This document shows, one piece after another, positions 26,954 to 35,505 of a DNA stretch of 64,000 nt. Position numbers and translations under genes: made by a program. The DNA comes from Bacteroidia bacterium (GTDB lineage: Bacteria; Bacteroidota; Bacteroidia; Flavobacteriales; Flavobacteriaceae), in the NCBI GenBank assembly GCA_030432635.1, contig JAUIMB010000002.1:62001-126000 (forward strand), read 5' to 3'. Position 1 is the first letter of the stretch; each line of letters opens with the position of its first letter. The notes under the pieces were generated by a model. That model ran no database searches, was not told the DNA's origin, and was given only the letters and a program-made list of their open reading frames with translations.

Positions 26954-27379
26954 ATGACACACAAAAATTATATTAATCTATTAGGAGTTTTTATTTTTAG
27001 TTTACTAATGTTCTCTAGCTGTAGTAGTGATGATGACAATGTATCACCTCCACCAACCAACACCGATTTTACTGATAAATGGTGGTACGATTCAAACAAT
27101 TTTACTGCTGATCTCTATTTTAACTCTAACGGTAGCTTTGAGCAGTTTTCTGATTTTGGAGGATTGAACAGTACTTCAACAGGTGATTGGAATTGGGAAA
27201 ACGAAAGTGAAGGTCTAATTAAAATAACCAATTATATGGGTGGTGGTCAAACACTACCTGAAGTCTACCTTAGGCTTACTGATGTGGAAAGCACATCGAT
27301 GACTGTACAACAATCTGCAGATGGCGTAAACTTTTCATTCGAGGTTTTCTATGTCGATGTTGAACCCGCTGACAATTAA
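26954..27379 (+). CDS. Lipocalin-like small lipoprotein
   Basis: 141 residues. LLGVFIFSLLMFSSC is a lipoprotein signal followed by SSDDDN. The mature part is a small beta-rich domain (WWYDSNNFTADLYFNSNGSFEQFSDF, STGDWNWENE, then YLRLTDVESTSMTVQQ), the pattern of the lipocalin-like domains common in flavobacterial lipoproteins. No function can be read. It has its own promoter region and terminator. Confidence 0.75.
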   Translation: MTHKNYINLLGVFIFSLLMFSSCSSDDDNVSPPPTNTDFTDKWWYDSNNFTADLYFNSNGSFEQFSDFGGLNSTSTGDWNWENESEGLIKITNYMGGGQTLPEVYLRLTDVESTSMTVQQSADGVNFSFEVFYVDVEPADN

Positions 27380-27402
27380 AGATTTTTTGATCTCAAAATA
27401 CG

Positions 27403-27437
27403 AAAGCTAGATAAACAACAATATCTAGCTTTTTTTG
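27403..27437 (+). terminator. Terminator after the lipoprotein gene
   Basis: AAAGCTAGATA (27403-27413) pairs with TATCTAGCTTT (27422-27432), followed by T to 27437. It separates the lipoprotein from convergent guaB and may serve both. Confidence 0.85.
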
Positions 27438-27454
27438 TGGTTTTACATCTTGTC

Positions 27455-28927
27455 TTACCTAGAATAATTAGGTGCTTCTTTTGTGATGGTCACATCATGA
27501 GGGTGGCTTTCGTTAATTCCAGATGCAGTTATTTTCACAAAACGACCTGTATCCTTTAACGTAGCAATATCTTTTGCGCCACAATAGCCCATTCCGGCTC
27601 GAAGTCCGCCAACAAACTGATGTATGCTTTCAACCAATTCTCCTTTATAAGGCACACGACCTACAATACCTTCTGGCACCAATTTTTTGATATCATCTTC
27701 AACATCTTGAAAATAACGATCCTTACTGCCTTGCTTCATAGCTTCAACAGATCCCATTCCTCGGTACGATTTAAATTTTCGACCTTCGTAAATTATGGTT
27801 TCACCCGGACTTTCCTTAGTGCCAGCCAACAAAGAACCCAACATCACACTATCAGCTCCTGCAGCAATAGCTTTTGGAATATCTCCTGTATATCGAATTC
27901 CACCATCGGCAATTACAGGAACACCAGATCCTTTTATAGCTTGGGCAACTTCCAACACAGCTGAAAATTGAGGAAATCCGACACCAGCAACAACTCGAGT
28001 TGTACAAATTGAGCCAGGACCAATACCAACTTTGACAGCATCGGCTCCTGCTTCAACCAAATATTTTGCAGCTTCAGCGGTAGCGATATTACCAACAATG
28101 ATTTCGAGGTTTGGAAATTTCTGTTTGATATCCTTAAGAACAGTAACGACTCCTTTGGTATGACCATGAGCCGTATCGATAACCACAGCATCCACGCCAG
28201 CTTTCACCAATGCAGAGGCACGTTCAACAGCATCACCCGTAACACCTATGGCTGCAGCGACGCGCAACCTTCCGTAGGTATCTTTATTGGCCATTGGCTT
28301 TTGAGTAACCTTTGTAATATCCCTAAAGGTGATCAATCCTACTAACTTGTATTGATCATCTACAATTAGTAGCTTTTCAATTTTATTTTCCTGAAGAATT
28401 TGTTCAGCATCCTTTAATGAAGTCCCTTGTGAGGATGTGACCAGGTTTTCGGAAGTCATGACCTCAACTATTGGTCGATTGTTGGCATGCTCAAATCGCA
28501 AATCACGATTTGTGACAATGCCTTTTAGAGTTCCATCATCATCAACGATTGGAATGCCTCCAATTTTATGTTCGGCCATGTATTGCTTGGCATCAATAAC
28601 TTTTGCAGTCATTGGTAAGGTCACAGGATCGATAATCATACCACTTTCGGCACGTTTAACTCGCCTCACCTTGTCTGCCTGTTGCTCAATCGTCATATTT
28701 TTATGAAGCACACCAATACCTCCTTCTTGGGCCATGGCAATTGCCATTTTACTTTCGGTAACGGTATCCATAGCCGCTGAGACCACTGGAATATTTATGG
28801 TAATGTTACGTGTAAACTTTGTTTGGATATTGACTTCTCGAGGTAAGACTTCGGAAAAAGCTGGTACTAATAGTACATCGTCATAGGTAAGACCTTCTCC
28901 AACGATTTTGTTTTCGTGTGCTGTCAT
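27455..28927 (-). CDS. guaB: IMP dehydrogenase GuaB
   Basis: 490 residues, standard for IMPDH, which oxidises IMP to XMP in guanine nucleotide synthesis. The N-terminal barrel part ([21 protein letters not shown]) is followed by a CBS-domain pair (about residues 95-205: [34 protein letters not shown]). The catalytic loop [17 protein letters not shown] has the active cysteine, and the flap is near [10 protein letters not shown]. Transcribed alone from a promoter with a palindrome touching the start codon. Confidence 0.97.
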   Translation of the reverse strand: MTAHENKIVGEGLTYDDVLLVPAFSEVLPREVNIQTKFTRNITINIPVVSAAMDTVTESKMAIAMAQEGGIGVLHKNMTIEQQADKVRRVKRAESGMIIDPVTLPMTAKVIDAKQYMAEHKIGGIPIVDDDGTLKGIVTNRDLRFEHANNRPIVEVMTSENLVTSSQGTSLKDAEQILQENKIEKLLIVDDQYKLVGLITFRDITKVTQKPMANKDTYGRLRVAAAIGVTGDAVERASALVKAGVDAVVIDTAHGHTKGVVTVLKDIKQKFPNLEIIVGNIATAEAAKYLVEAGADAVKVGIGPGSICTTRVVAGVGFPQFSAVLEVAQAIKGSGVPVIADGGIRYTGDIPKAIAAGADSVMLGSLLAGTKESPGETIIYEGRKFKSYRGMGSVEAMKQGSKDRYFQDVEDDIKKLVPEGIVGRVPYKGELVESIHQFVGGLRAGMGYCGAKDIATLKDTGRFVKITASGINESHPHDVTITKEAPNYSR

Positions 28928-28928
28928 G

Positions 28929-28961
28929 ATGCAATTACAGTTATAATTGCATGCAAATATA
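28929..28961 (-). promoter_or_regulatory. guaB promoter with palindrome just before the ATG
   Basis: On the minus strand TATATTTG (28961-28954) is a -7 box. Just downstream, ATGCAATTA (28952-28944) and TAATTGCAT (28937-28929) form a perfect 9-bp inverted repeat with a 6-bp loop, ending 1 bp before the start codon. Depending on the start of transcription it is an operator or a hairpin that hides the start codon. Confidence 0.5.
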
Positions 28962-29031
28962 CGATATTAATAAGGAATAATGTTTGCTTAAAGTTAATTC
29001 TTATCGTGAAGATCAATCCCTGACATAGGTA

Positions 29032-29175
29032 TTAAATTCTAGGGCAACGTCGGCAATTGGTTTTACCCTTTTTTTTGAATTTTTTGCAACACTTTGATTT
29101 TTTGGTGATCTCGCAATACATTACACAAGATGTAATAATTACAGGAGTCTCTTCTATGGTCAATTCGCTTTGCAC
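29032..29175 (-). CDS. Small cysteine- and lysine-rich protein
   Basis: A 47-codon frame between guaB and ferritin, from GTG 29175 to TAA 29032, with a stop 3 codons upstream of the GTG. The product has six cysteines, at 17, 21, 29, 30, 41 and 44, and a basic core: SCVMYCEI, then SKCCKKFKKKGKTNCRRCP. The paired CxxxC, CC and CxxC are not what AT-rich non-coding DNA would give, so I regard it as a likely real gene, possibly metal- or nucleic-acid-binding. A start at the internal ATG (codon 19) would leave 29 residues. Its guanine-free poly-T template (29068-29085) is a run prone to sequencing error, which could shift the frame. Confidence 0.5.
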   Translation of the reverse strand: MQSELTIEETPVIITSCVMYCEITKKSKCCKKFKKKGKTNCRRCPRI

Positions 29176-29211
29176 TATTTTAATTTATTCTAAATAAATG
29201 CAAATTTAGAT

Positions 29212-29238
29212 AAAAAAAGCTTCCTAGAGGAAGCTCTT
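29212..29238 (-). terminator. Terminator of the ferritin gene
   Basis: Minus strand: AGCTTCC (29235-29229), loop TCTA, GGAAGCT (29224-29218), then a run of T. It lies about 100 bp after the ferritin stop and upstream of the small cysteine-rich gene. Confidence 0.8.
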
Positions 29239-29335
29239 TAACTAATAGTTATTAACAAATCGAAACCCTTTTAAGGACTCTGATGACTTTACCTATAAGG
29301 CCTTACAAACCTTACAGGATTTTCGCATATTAATT

Positions 29336-29839
29336 TTACTCGTTTTCCTGTGCGGCAGCAATACCACTGATATCGCGATCAAATAAATAATGACCCGATT
29401 TATCATTTCCTATAATGTTCAACTTATCCAGTAAAGTTCTAGCTACAGCTTCTTCTTCAAGCTGTTCGGCCACATACCATTGCATAAAATTATGCACATT
29501 GTAATCCTTTTGCTGCAAACATTCATATATGACATGGTTAATCTGTTCGGTAACAAACATTTCGCTTTCCAAAAACTTTTCAAAGAGTTCATTTAGGCCT
29601 TTATAAGTTGCCTTTGGCTTATCAACTTCAGGGATCACCACATTGCCGCTACGCTCATTGACAAACTTGACCAACTTGGTCATGTGCACGCGTTCTTCTT
29701 CAGATTGGCTGTAGAAAAATTCAGCGACACCATTATAACCTTTTGCATCTGCCCAAGATGCCATGGCTAAATATTGAATTGAGGCTTGTGCTTCGTATTT
29801 GATTTGATTGTTTAATAGTTTTTCTATAGTCGTGTTCAT
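29336..29839 (-). CDS. Ferritin (non-heme, bacterial)
   Basis: 167 residues, the length of FtnA-type ferritins. It forms 24-subunit shells that oxidise and store iron. The ferroxidase residues are visible in helix A (NQIKYEAQASIQYLAMASWA, E17) and helix B (FYSQSEEERVHMTKLVKF, the ExxH motif), with YVAEQLEEEAVARTLLDKL giving the Glu/Gln of helix D. Its terminator is at 29238-29212. A ferritin near the heme-uptake locus fits iron handling, though it is a separate transcription unit. Confidence 0.95.
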   Translation of the reverse strand: MNTTIEKLLNNQIKYEAQASIQYLAMASWADAKGYNGVAEFFYSQSEEERVHMTKLVKFVNERSGNVVIPEVDKPKATYKGLNELFEKFLESEMFVTEQINHVIYECLQQKDYNVHNFMQWYVAEQLEEEAVARTLLDKLNIIGNDKSGHYLFDRDISGIAAAQENE

Positions 29840-29932
29840 AGTGTTCTGTTTTTTACGAAGGTAATGAACAAAAAGCAGGAATCGAATAGCATTGCAAAAT
29901 TCAGAACCACTCTAAATTATAATCCTTTTGAT

Positions 29933-30286
29933 TCAATTTATGATTAGGTTGTAATCTATATCTGATATTCTTAAAAATGGAATTTGACCATTTTCTCTTG
30001 GATTTAGCAATAGTTTCAGCTCTGTAATCTCCTGTCTGTTGAACATTAGGACTAAATTTTCCTGCTGCGTTGGTATTGGGATCTTTCGCCTAAAATGAAC
30101 ACAAGCATATTTATCTTCCCAATAAGTAATTTCGATAGTATTGACATAGGATTTGAATTTTTCAAATTCCTTGCTATTAAACTCCAAATAAATATTATTG
30201 AATTCGAGGTGAAAGACCTTACATCCTGGACATCTTGACAATTCACCATTTTTGGTCTTGGCTAGGCGCTTAATATTATGACACAT
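29933..30286 (-). CDS. Small CxxC protein, DUF6686-like
   Basis: 117 residues, cytoplasmic. MCHNIKRLAKTKNGELSRCPGCKVFHLEF has an N-terminal Cys-His and a CxxC that could bind a metal. FNNIYLEFNSKEFEKFKSYV and VLMFNRQEITELKLLLNP follow. I associate this layout with the flavobacterial family DUF6686, from memory and unverified. It begins 15 bp after the end of the PepSY reductase, on the same strand, and is probably the last gene of the heme-locus operon. Confidence 0.7.
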   Translation of the reverse strand: MCHNIKRLAKTKNGELSRCPGCKVFHLEFNNIYLEFNSKEFEKFKSYVNTIEITYWEDKYACVHFRRKIPIPTQQENLVLMFNRQEITELKLLLNPRENGQIPFLRISDIDYNLIIN

Positions 30287-30301
30287 CTATATTTAAGTTT
30301 T

Positions 30302-32497
30302 TTAATAACAATCCGTTTTAATTTGTCCCATATCTTCGAAATCACTCATTGGCTTATTCAATAAACTATGGCTGATCGTCTGAAGCACCTTTAGAACTTC
30401 TTTTTGCATAGCCACCGAACCACAAATCATAATAACACCTCCTTGCTGTAGGTGGTTGGCAACAAACCCTGATTTTTTCAACACCAAATCCTGAACATAT
30501 TGCTTTTCCCCAATTCTTGAATAAGCAATATCCAAAGTTGAAAGTTTATTTTGCTGAAGTGCTTTATCGACATGTGCCTTATAGTGTTCGAATGATGCTT
30601 TGGTTCGTCCACCCCAAAATAGATGAAGGGTTTTCATTTTATCATTGTCATTGATCATTCCCAAAAATGGCGCAATACCAGTACCATTGGCAATCATAAT
30701 GACCCCATTTTCATGTTTAGGAAAATGGAAATCTATATTTCTTTTAACCTTCGCCTTGATGGTGTCATGGCACCTTAACCTACTTAATTGATTGGAGCAT
30801 ACACCAAACTCGTGCCTTTTTACACTTAGCAAAATGGTACCATCCCGTTTTCCTATGGAATAGAGACGTTCAACTTGGTCTTCATTTGGGTAGAAAGCGA
30901 TTAAGTCTCCAGACTGAAATTTTAGTTTTTTTCTTGGCCGTAATTGTATTAAGAAGGTGTCATCAAGATTTAATGCTGTTGTGCTTATAACCTCAAAATC
31001 GATTAATTTTTTAGAATCGACTTTAGGCTGATCGAATTTAAGTTTCACATCTTGGGCTGTCACTTCATTCCACTGCCTCAGCCATAGGTTTAGGGTTTCT
31101 GCCGATTGATTATTGATTTTGATTAAGGGCAATAAAGGGGTGAATTTAGGATGTTGCTGAAGCAAAGCATCAACACGAATGGCGAACTTGCAAAAATCGG
31201 GATACTGCTGTGACCCAAAACCGACAACAGAATATTTAATGGCTTGATCCTGAACTATGGTTGTTAATACATTATCAAATTTATTGGCATTACTTGGCGC
31301 TTCCCCTTCACCATATGTCGAAGTAAATACAATTAAATGTGTGGCTCTTTTATAGATTGAATAATTATTAAGTTGATCTATATAACACTTCTTTCCTTGT
31401 GATAAAAGCGCCTCATAAAACTGCCTGGCAACGTTTTGGGTATGGCCAGTTTCCGAACCCATCAAAACAATATACTCAGCGACATCTTTAGAATATGTAT
31501 TCTTAACTGTTTTGCTATGCTTTTGACGCTTTAATGTCATTGCAAATCCCGAGTACATAAAAAACAAAATCGCTATGCAACTTAAAAACAAGACAACAGC
31601 CCAAATGCTACTACCTTGACCTGTATGCAAGAATAGACTCCAATTTGACACTAAGGTTACCACAGGAACTTCGGCTTTACTAACAATGCTTCCGTTGTAT
31701 TGATGCACAAACAATTCCTTATTCTTCAAGTTTAACACAAAGTAGTCTTCTTCATCTTCAGAAAAAGGAAATTCCAGAGCATTGAATTGCCCTAAAGTCG
31801 TGGATTGGAAAATTTCAAAATCTTCAATATTGGCATTTTTTAAAGTTGAATCATATCCATTTTCTAGATGTACCAATTTATCCGACGGTAGCATGTCAAA
31901 TTTTTCCATGGATAAAATCACACCTGTAATGGTAATAATGAGTATCGGAAACAAGGCAAACCTTCCTATAACGACATGATAATATTGCTCGAAGTTTTCC
32001 TTTACCACTTTTGAAAAAAAACGTTTGAAACCACCTTGGCGTTTTAGGATGAGTTTTAGTCCTGTAATTACAATAAGGCTTAATAACAAAGAGAAGAAAC
32101 CTACTAAGAAACGGCCAGTGGATTTTAAAAATAGAGACCGATGTAAATTGGTGGCGAATTCGAAAATAGGTTTCTTGTCTATTAAATCTCCTAGTTTTTC
32201 TCCTGTAAAAGGATGGATATAAAACGTTTCACTCTTTCCAGATTTAGTCATCACTGACGCGACCAAAAAATCATTGTCCTCTTTTTCCAGTGCAATGACC
32301 TCATCATATTTGCTTTGTAGAACGTCTAGGGTTTTTGCCAATGATAATTCATCTGCGTCTTCAACAGCATAAGGATGTAACCCGTTTGTTATGGGTTCGA
32401 ATGCTAAAATGGCACCTGTAACTGAGGCAATAAAAATAAAAATAGCTGAAGATACAGCCAATAACATATGACTGTATCTCCATATAGAAATCGTCAT
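30302..32497 (-). CDS. PepSY-flavodoxin-FNR membrane reductase
   Basis: 731 residues. The N-terminal half is a PepSY-associated transmembrane region (SHMLLAVSSAIFIFIASVTGAILAFEP, then helices near 150, 185 and 300). From about residue 340 a flavodoxin domain begins (YIVLMGSETGHTQNVARQFYEAL), and from about 480 an FAD/NAD(P)H reductase like that of sulfite reductase flavoprotein (YSIGKRDGTILLSVKRHEFG, MIANGTGIAPFLGMI, MICGSVAMQKEVLKVL). Electrons would pass from NAD(P)H through FAD and FMN to the membrane and periplasm. In this locus it most likely reduces heme iron or ferric iron or feeds the adjacent DUF2271 protein. That use is inferred. Confidence 0.9.
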   Translation of the reverse strand: MTISIWRYSHMLLAVSSAIFIFIASVTGAILAFEPITNGLHPYAVEDADELSLAKTLDVLQSKYDEVIALEKEDNDFLVASVMTKSGKSETFYIHPFTGEKLGDLIDKKPIFEFATNLHRSLFLKSTGRFLVGFFSLLLSLIVITGLKLILKRQGGFKRFFSKVVKENFEQYYHVVIGRFALFPILIITITGVILSMEKFDMLPSDKLVHLENGYDSTLKNANIEDFEIFQSTTLGQFNALEFPFSEDEEDYFVLNLKNKELFVHQYNGSIVSKAEVPVVTLVSNWSLFLHTGQGSSIWAVVLFLSCIAILFFMYSGFAMTLKRQKHSKTVKNTYSKDVAEYIVLMGSETGHTQNVARQFYEALLSQGKKCYIDQLNNYSIYKRATHLIVFTSTYGEGEAPSNANKFDNVLTTIVQDQAIKYSVVGFGSQQYPDFCKFAIRVDALLQQHPKFTPLLPLIKINNQSAETLNLWLRQWNEVTAQDVKLKFDQPKVDSKKLIDFEVISTTALNLDDTFLIQLRPRKKLKFQSGDLIAFYPNEDQVERLYSIGKRDGTILLSVKRHEFGVCSNQLSRLRCHDTIKAKVKRNIDFHFPKHENGVIMIANGTGIAPFLGMINDNDKMKTLHLFWGGRTKASFEHYKAHVDKALQQNKLSTLDIAYSRIGEKQYVQDLVLKKSGFVANHLQQGGVIMICGSVAMQKEVLKVLQTISHSLLNKPMSDFEDMGQIKTDCY

Positions 32498-32509
32498 GTC
32501 AATGTTAGA

Positions 32510-33001
32510 TTATTGAGGTAGCAGTCTGATATAGCGTATAAAACCCTTCCCTTCAACCTTACTTCTTACGGATTCTGAGGTCAGTTCAAATTCGATATCA
32601 TCCTTATAATACTCTTGATCTTCAACCGCAGTTTCAAACCTAATTTTATAACCTTTGTCGATCTTATCGTCGTCAATTTCAATAACACTAATCGCTCTTT
32701 CACCACCACTAATGGTCGCTCCTGTAATGGCATCGAGCTTAGAGCGTTTTCTTCCTTGAAATTGCCACCATTCAGTAATGTCAAAATACCATTCATCATC
32801 GTTGCCTTGCACATAAAGTGTTTGCTCGTAGTCACCTTCAGGATTAAGAAGTGAAATGACCACATAAGCACCTTCACCAGTATAATTGGTCATTTGGATC
32901 ATACATTTGTATGACGATGACGTTGTTGAACTAAATCCCAATAACAGATACACGACCGATATCAGTAAAGGCATAATTTTAAACAATGTAAGTCTCTTCA
33001 T
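32510..33001 (-). CDS. DUF2271 periplasmic protein with TGAT motif
   Basis: 163 residues with signal peptide (LFKIMPLLISVVYLLLGFSS). The DUF2271 domain follows (MIQMTNYTGEGAYVVISLLNPEGDYEQTL). D90-A-I-T93-G-A-T96 fits the consensus (D...S/T-G-A-T) of proteins that receive FMN covalently from ApbE on the last Thr. It is followed 12 bp later by the PepSY reductase and preceded by the ankyrin gene, so it probably is the electron-accepting partner. No apbE gene is in the window. Flavinylation is inferred. Confidence 0.8.
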   Translation of the reverse strand: MKRLTLFKIMPLLISVVYLLLGFSSTTSSSYKCMIQMTNYTGEGAYVVISLLNPEGDYEQTLYVQGNDDEWYFDITEWWQFQGRKRSKLDAITGATISGGERAISVIEIDDDKIDKGYKIRFETAVEDQEYYKDDIEFELTSESVRSKVEGKGFIRYIRLLPQ

Positions 33002-33002
33002 A

Positions 33003-34487
33003 TTATTTCAAGAAATTGATATTGATATTATTATTCTGAAGCAATTCATTTTCATTTGCCAAATCATAAACCGATTCTTCAAAATCTGTATTTATGGTTT
33101 TATCTGCTCCTATTGAAATCAGGTATTTTAAAATCCTCTCATCCTTTGCTTTCATTGCCGAAAGGTGTAAAGGTGTTAGTCCGTTATCATCCTTCTGATT
33201 GACATCTATCCCAAAATCCTGAATTCGCTTTAGCACATCTAAATTATCCTTTTCAACAGCCAAATGGTAGAGTGTTTTACCTTTACCTTGAGTTTTATTG
33301 ATATCCAATCCTGCCTCCTTTAAGGTTTTCAAGTTGGAATTAAAGACTTCGGAAGCGTTACTTCTGTAGGCTTTGATCAGGTAATACATTAAGGAGTTTC
33401 CGTCGTTATCAAGAACTTGGACATCTGCTCCTTTCTTGATCAAGAAGGTGACAACCTCAGGAGAGTTCCTATTTACGGCCTTTGCCAAAGCCGAACGACC
33501 TATTTTATCCTGAGCATTAATATCTTTTACGTACGTTGATAGAAATTCAATTATTTTTAGAGCATTGCCATTTGCCGCATTCATGAAAGGAGAATTACCA
33601 TCATCATCTGGTTGATTGATATCAACACCATTATTGATAAAATATTCAAAGGTTTCCACATCTTCACGATCATAAGCTATGGCATGCAACGGATTTCTTC
33701 CTTTGTGGTCTGTGGCATTGATACTAATTCCCTTTTTCTCTAGGTACTTATATACCTCTAATCCGTTTTTCTTACCTCGAGTCCCCTGACTTGCAAAAAT
33801 CATAGCCTTGTCAGAAGTCTTACCATTCACGAAACCTTTCGCTATTAATTGATCCAACATTTTAATATTTCCTCCTTTAGCAGCATAACTAAAAAGACCG
33901 TTGCCATAATCATCAGTACTATGGACATCCAAACCTTTGGAAGCAAAGTAGTTTATCATATTTGGATCCTCTAGAAAAGGTGCCACTAACAATAAAGCAT
34001 TGGCACCATCATGGTTTTTTTCCAATAGTGGATTGGCACCATGTTGGATCAAGAAATCATAGAGTTTGATATTGGTTTGACCTGTAACTGCAGCAAAGTT
34101 CAATACCGTATTACCATGATCATCGATAATATCGGTTTTTGCGCCTTGACGAACCAGAAAATCCATCAATTCTAAGTTGTTTTTATATGCAGCCCAAAAG
34201 ATATAGGTTCTGCCATCATGTGTTAATTTATTAACATCATTACCTTTTTTGGTCAATAAATACTTGACCGTTTTAGTTTCGACGTTTTCTATAAGTGCGT
34301 AACTCACCGCGTCAAAGCCAAAACGGTTTAGTGCTACAACATCATGTCCTTCTGCTATGTTTTTTTCAATATCTGTAATGGATGGATTTGATTTCCAGTA
34401 ATCACGTTTTAAAAAAATATTGGAGTCTTGGGCAAAAAAAGGCGAAATAAAACCTATGAGTAGGATAAAAAAGATGTGTTTTTTCAT
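33003..34487 (-). CDS. Secreted ankyrin-repeat protein
   Basis: 494 residues. MKKHIFFILLIGFISPFFAQ is a signal peptide. Roughly a dozen ankyrin repeats follow, with clear examples HDGRTYIFWAAYKNNLELMDFLVRQGA, DYGNGLFSYAAKGGNIKMLDQLIAKG and DNGLTPLHLSAMKAKDERILKYLISIGA. Ankyrin domains bind proteins; here a periplasmic one. It is the second gene of the minus operon of the heme locus, 1 bp before the DUF2271 gene, so it may scaffold the reductase or receptor. Role unknown. Confidence 0.9.
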   Translation of the reverse strand: MKKHIFFILLIGFISPFFAQDSNIFLKRDYWKSNPSITDIEKNIAEGHDVVALNRFGFDAVSYALIENVETKTVKYLLTKKGNDVNKLTHDGRTYIFWAAYKNNLELMDFLVRQGAKTDIIDDHGNTVLNFAAVTGQTNIKLYDFLIQHGANPLLEKNHDGANALLLVAPFLEDPNMINYFASKGLDVHSTDDYGNGLFSYAAKGGNIKMLDQLIAKGFVNGKTSDKAMIFASQGTRGKKNGLEVYKYLEKKGISINATDHKGRNPLHAIAYDREDVETFEYFINNGVDINQPDDDGNSPFMNAANGNALKIIEFLSTYVKDINAQDKIGRSALAKAVNRNSPEVVTFLIKKGADVQVLDNDGNSLMYYLIKAYRSNASEVFNSNLKTLKEAGLDINKTQGKGKTLYHLAVEKDNLDVLKRIQDFGIDVNQKDDNGLTPLHLSAMKAKDERILKYLISIGADKTINTDFEESVYDLANENELLQNNNININFLK

Positions 34488-34498
34488 ACTTATGATGT

Positions 34499-35398
34499 TT
34501 ATTTTACAAATGCCTCAATCACTTTATCTATATCCTCTTTTGCAGTCATCTCTTCAGCAAACAGATGCTTATACAGTACTTTGTTATCTACTTTTGTTTC
34601 TAAGTTTAAGTCCTTATGACGTCCATATACGTCATTCCATTTAGATCTTACGGTAGCCCATTTATCAAAGTTTGTCTTCCACCAATCTTGAGCAGCTTGG
34701 CAACGACTGTCATCGACTTTTTTATAAGTATTATAGCCTTTTTCGTGTGCTATAATCTCGTCGTCTTTATTTTTCTCTCTAATTATCTTGGCATTGTCTT
34801 GATCGTGAACCCATCCAAATGCGGTGATTTCATGACGGTTCCCACGTAATGTTATGTTATAGTCGCTGCGTTTTGTATACTCTCGTCTTGGTAGTGGAGC
34901 CGTTGTTGTATTTTCCCAATAGCTTTTTCCATCAACGTGGACCCATGATCCAGAGCCTTCATATCTTGGACTATCATCAACCTGAAACACTTTTTGAGTC
35001 CATTGGCCTTCAACATCATTCTTGTCTTTTTCTTGAAAAACCCATTCATTGTCACCGTTATACACGTAAAAGGTTGTGTTCTCGTAAAGCCAATCTTGAC
35101 GCCAATGTTTTACAATGTAGGGCTGGCTTGGAGGACCAACTTGCAGTAAGTGCTGAATTGAAATCTTATTTTTTTCATCCACAACCAATTGTGCCCATTC
35201 CAGACCTTTATCTGTTTTGGTTTTCGATGGTACGTAAAGGGAATCTCGATTGACTTGAAAGGTTTCTGCAAAGTTAAAGGTCACTTCAAAACAACCACAC
35301 ATTTCCTTGATTGCTTCTTGATCTTGTTTCTTCTTTTTTTGGGCATTGGCATAAAATGTCACTGCAAAAATCACACATGTAAATACTAGGTTTCTCAT
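34499..35398 (-). CDS. DUF6607-like secreted protein
   Basis: 299 residues with signal peptide (NLVFTCVIFAVTFYANAQ). The mature part begins with a Cys pair (MCGCFEVTFNFAETF), continues IVKHWRQDWLYENTTFYVYNGDNEW and contains many Trp and Tyr. It ends DIDKVIEAFVK. I associate it with DUF6607, from memory. It is the first gene of the minus operon and divergent from the TonB receptor with 93 bp between. Context says heme or iron handling in the periplasm; no activity can be read. Confidence 0.75.
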   Translation of the reverse strand: MRNLVFTCVIFAVTFYANAQKKKKQDQEAIKEMCGCFEVTFNFAETFQVNRDSLYVPSKTKTDKGLEWAQLVVDEKNKISIQHLLQVGPPSQPYIVKHWRQDWLYENTTFYVYNGDNEWVFQEKDKNDVEGQWTQKVFQVDDSPRYEGSGSWVHVDGKSYWENTTTAPLPRREYTKRSDYNITLRGNRHEITAFGWVHDQDNAKIIREKNKDDEIIAHEKGYNTYKKVDDSRCQAAQDWWKTNFDKWATVRSKWNDVYGRHKDLNLETKVDNKVLYKHLFAEEMTAKEDIDKVIEAFVK

Positions 35399-35438
35399 TT
35401 TTGTCGGCTTAAAAATTTTAATAAAAATAATCTTGTTC

Positions 35439-35505
35439 TTATTTAGATTGAATTAAAATAACTTATATATTTGCGGCAAATTTAATTAAGAATGAGTCTA
35501 AATAA
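35439..35505. promoter_or_regulatory. Inverted-repeat half-sites around the heme receptor promoter
   Basis: TTATTTAGATT (35439-35449) and AGTCTAAATAA (35495-35505) are inverted copies with one mismatch. Between them lies a -7-like box TATATTTG (35466-35473) reading towards the receptor. Two sites of the same kind around the divergent promoter fit an iron- or heme-responsive repressor of DtxR or Fur type; inference only. Confidence 0.35.

Noticed and set aside
30302-32497. Assimilatory sulfite reductase flavoprotein
   Set aside because: The N-terminal PepSY membrane part and heme-locus context do not fit CysJ; no cysI nearby.
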